Origin: Antedon mediterranea
Taxonomy: Eukaryota; Echinodermata; Crinoidea; Comatulida; Antedonidae
DNA length: 64,000 nt
Reading direction: 5' to 3'
NCBI RefSeq assembly: GCF_964355755.1
Contig: NC_092671.1
Location: forward strand, 9,187,001-9,251,000
Part shown: one piece after another, positions 61,933 to 64,000 of the stretch
Layout of the letters: the number at the start of each line of letters is the position of its first letter
How positions within the stretch are numbered: position 1 is the first letter of the stretch
The notes under the pieces: model-generated
The model's input: the letters and a program-made list of their open reading frames with translations, nothing else
Databases searched by the model: none
What the model was told of the DNA's origin: nothing
Translations under genes and position numbers: made by a program

Positions 61933-63089
61933 TACTTTGCTTTTAAATGTACCAATATAGGCCTAGCAGAGTTGCAAATTGTTTTTAACAATCTGCTGCG
62001 TTCCTCTGCACTCTGCGGAACCGTATTATGCAAATTAGTAAGTGTTTTCAACCGACATAACGAGAGGAAGAAAATGATAAAAGTAAACGAGTTAACATTG
62101 TGGTCACACTCTGATTTGATGTACACAGTTTAAACAATATGATTTGGCCACCCCCAAAAAAATAAATTTTGCTGGATTCTCGGTTTGAAGCTCGGGCCAT
62201 ATGCATTGGAACAAACTTTTATCCATATGCTCGCATTTAACCTGCTAAATTATATGTGCAAATTGACGTGACGTAACTGACGAAATAATATGTAAATGTC
62301 ATTTTAGCAGTTACAGTGGTTGTCCCACCCAAACAAATTAATAACTTTAGATGAATGTGTTTTAATTAAATTAATTATTGACTAATTGTATTGGCACGAT
62401 AGTGTTAATTTATGCGGTATTTCAAATTATTAGAAACCCCTCTTGTTATTATTGATATCAATATTTAATAAAACGACAATTATCGGCCTTTATAAAGAAA
62501 CTTTATAACCACAATTTGGAAGTGAATTTTAATAATTTCAAAGAAATGGTTAGCCGATATAAAATTGTAGGGGAAGGAAACATTAATGACTATTAGCCGG
62601 CATGATATTGAAGTATGACACAATGTTCCGGTAGGGTCTATGATGGGGGGTTGACTAATAAGGCTGGTGAGATGTGAACATATCACCCGAATACGGACGA
62701 TGAGCGATAGGCATGTACCTTCCGAGTTGAGTCATTGTGGTTAGATGGTAATCTATAGGCCTAGAGAATTCATTTTGACCGGTTAGATGCCCCACAAACT
62801 ATAAGGTGTATTTGTTTTTGAATAATGAAGGCAATGTCGTACATATAGGTCTACTTGTTTTGTTGTAACATTCAACCTTTTAAAGTACGAATTCTATTTC
62901 AATGAATCGTCTTGGGTCCGGATTAAAATATCCCTATATTTAGGTGAAGTAACACCATTTTTATCATTAAAAACTAAACAAGACAAATTATTAGGATGGA
63001 AATAGAGATGCCATCGACGGGAACTGACCGGGCGTTTGCTTGACTTGAACCCGTCTATACGCTTTGATATATATCTTACCTGCGATCAA
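61933..63089. other. Intergenic DNA, no gene recognised
   Basis: No convincing coding sequence or element; short open frames on both strands overlap the same stretch and look like chance. Confidence 0.4.
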
Positions 63090-63154
63090 AACGGTAACGG
63101 TAAAGGGGAATGATGGAATCTCAAGCAGGACATGTATTTTGGCCTGGCCGGGGT

Positions 63155-63488
63155 GCGATATTTCTTTTCGTACATAAGTTGAGGACCCCTCGTGAAACGT
63201 CACAAAATAAACATGAATATTCATTAGTTATATCCATAAGGTGTGACGTAAGAATCGAGCTAACTACAATTCGCTAATGTAAACGATTTCTGTCGAGCCG
63301 TCTGTGTAGTCGAGTGAATAAGACTATGGACTTTACATGTCGATGTATGGGGTTCGACTCCCATGAGCTACTCTTTTACTTTATAGTGAGAGAGAGATTA
63401 TTTGGAGGGTTAGGTTTAGTTATATTTAGGAAGTAGTTTGGCTATCTTTCACATGGGGTCCCCAACTTATGTACGAAAAAAAAATCGC
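63155..63488. mobile_element. MULE-like non-autonomous element, 334 bp, 9-bp TSD
   Basis: Begins GCGATATTTCTTTTCGTACA and ends with the inverted form (TACGAAAAAAAAATCGC), continuing with ACATAAGTTGAGGACCCC. These are the same ends as the 54681-55591 element. The 9-mer GGCCGGGGT flanks it at 63146-63154 and 63489-63497. The undisturbed sequence GGCCGGGGTATGTGT in the neighbouring tandem copy confirms the duplication. The middle (about 63297-63372) has a tRNA-like stretch. Confidence 0.92.
63297..63372 (+). repeat. tRNA-like segment inside the MULE-like element
   Basis: The sequence GGTTCGACTCC matches the box B consensus exactly. TAGTCGAGTGAATAAGAC about 40 bases upstream resembles box A (D-arm). 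The stems are only partly formed, so this is a tRNA-derived remnant rather than a confident tRNA gene. Confidence 0.5.
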
Positions 63489-63690
63489 GGCCGGGGTATG
63501 TGTGATGCGTCAGGGCGGTCTATGTCGTACCTCAGGCTAATCGGCCGATGATAGGTTTTTAAAAAGCGTACGGTAAAGGGGAATGATGGAATGCAATTCT
63601 CAAGCCGTACATGTACTTTGGCTTGGCCGGGGTATGTGTCGGGCGGGCTATATCGTACGTCAGGTTAATCGGCCGATGAGATGTTTTTTA

Positions 63691-64000
63691 ATGCTCTCAA
63701 AGAAAAATATCAATTGTGCTCTTAGAAAACATCCTGTGGTGAAGAGTTGAACTTCCCTTTGATATGCACGATGACAGAAACCATAGTAGGGCGGTTAATT
63801 GATCGGACTAGATGGTAAAAAAAACCACAAAAAAACCGAATTATTCAACTGTTATTGGCTAATACTGCGCATGGTAAATAGGAAAACTCAAAACTACAAA
63901 TGTAGTTCACATTTTAGGGACCGGTGTGTCCCCTTAATATTGGGTGTCTCCTGAATAGGGATTAGCTGTAGCGTTATATTGGCACTCGTTTGTTTCACGT
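63691..64000. other. Window end, with inverted pogo-like terminus
   Basis: No gene. Positions 63918-63968 are the reverse complement of the element end seen at 54413 (AAGGGGACACA and ATTCAGGAGACA blocks), closing with CTG before TA at 63969-63970. Confidence 0.5.

Larger units (their letters stand above)
63090..63690 (+). repeat. Tandem duplication of about 130 bp, first copy split by a transposon
   Basis: Shared blocks in both copies: CGGTAAAGGGGAATGATGGA, TCAAGC, GTACATGTA-like, TTGGCCTGGCCGGGGT, CAGGCTAATCGGCCGATGA. Copy one is 63090-63154 plus 63489-63565. Copy two is 63566-63690, intact, and serves as an empty-site reference for the element at 63155-63488. Confidence 0.85.

Overview
This window reads as nuclear DNA of an animal. 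It is AT-rich, with long non-coding stretches, genes split by GT-AG introns, and many short non-autonomous transposons. The protein-coding genes have clear animal orthologues: sulfite oxidase, cyclophilin G, translin, RNF32 and beta-tubulin. The tandem array of intronless rhodopsin-like receptors and the repeated TAGGCCTA octamer suggest an invertebrate deuterostome, most likely an echinoderm such as a crinoid or holothurian. That assignment is inference; the sequence shows only that this is a metazoan.

Layout. (1) 1164-7461, plus strand: nine 3' exons of sulfite oxidase; the 5' part lies outside the window. (2) 8772-20808, minus strand: five linked class A GPCR loci, four intact and intronless in the coding part and one (15770-16874) clearly broken. 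Flanks are duplicated with the genes, and a 165-bp tail duplication lies beside the last gene. (3) 20809-23172: intergenic, with a TAGGCCTA cluster and a perfect-TSD foldback element just upstream of the next gene. (4) 23173-41753, plus strand: a complete 19-coding-exon cyclophilin G (PPIG) gene of 1083 residues. It has one 8.4-kb intron carrying a TTAA-flanked 3.8-kb inverted-repeat element. (5) 43151-44845, minus strand: translin, six exons, complete. (6) 45063-49840, plus strand: RNF32, eight coding exons, head-to-head with translin across about 217 bp. (7) 51004-52726, minus strand: a divergent two-exon beta-tubulin, convergent with RNF32. (8) 52727-64000: no convincing gene; minisatellites, MULE-like and Harbinger-like elements, tRNA-like remnants and LINE tails.

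The exon joins of SUOX, PPIG, TSN, RNF32 and the tubulin were worked out by eye from splice sites and reading-frame continuity. Each sums to a whole number of codons with no internal stop. The genes do not form one pathway. Sulfite oxidase is mitochondrial sulfur catabolism, PPIG is nuclear splicing-associated, translin is RNA/DNA binding and piRNA/siRNA-related, RNF32 is a probable ubiquitin ligase, and the tubulin is cytoskeletal. The most interesting material is the receptor array, which lacks the canonical TM6 tryptophan, and several transposon families whose target-site duplications can be read directly, in one case against an empty site within the window.
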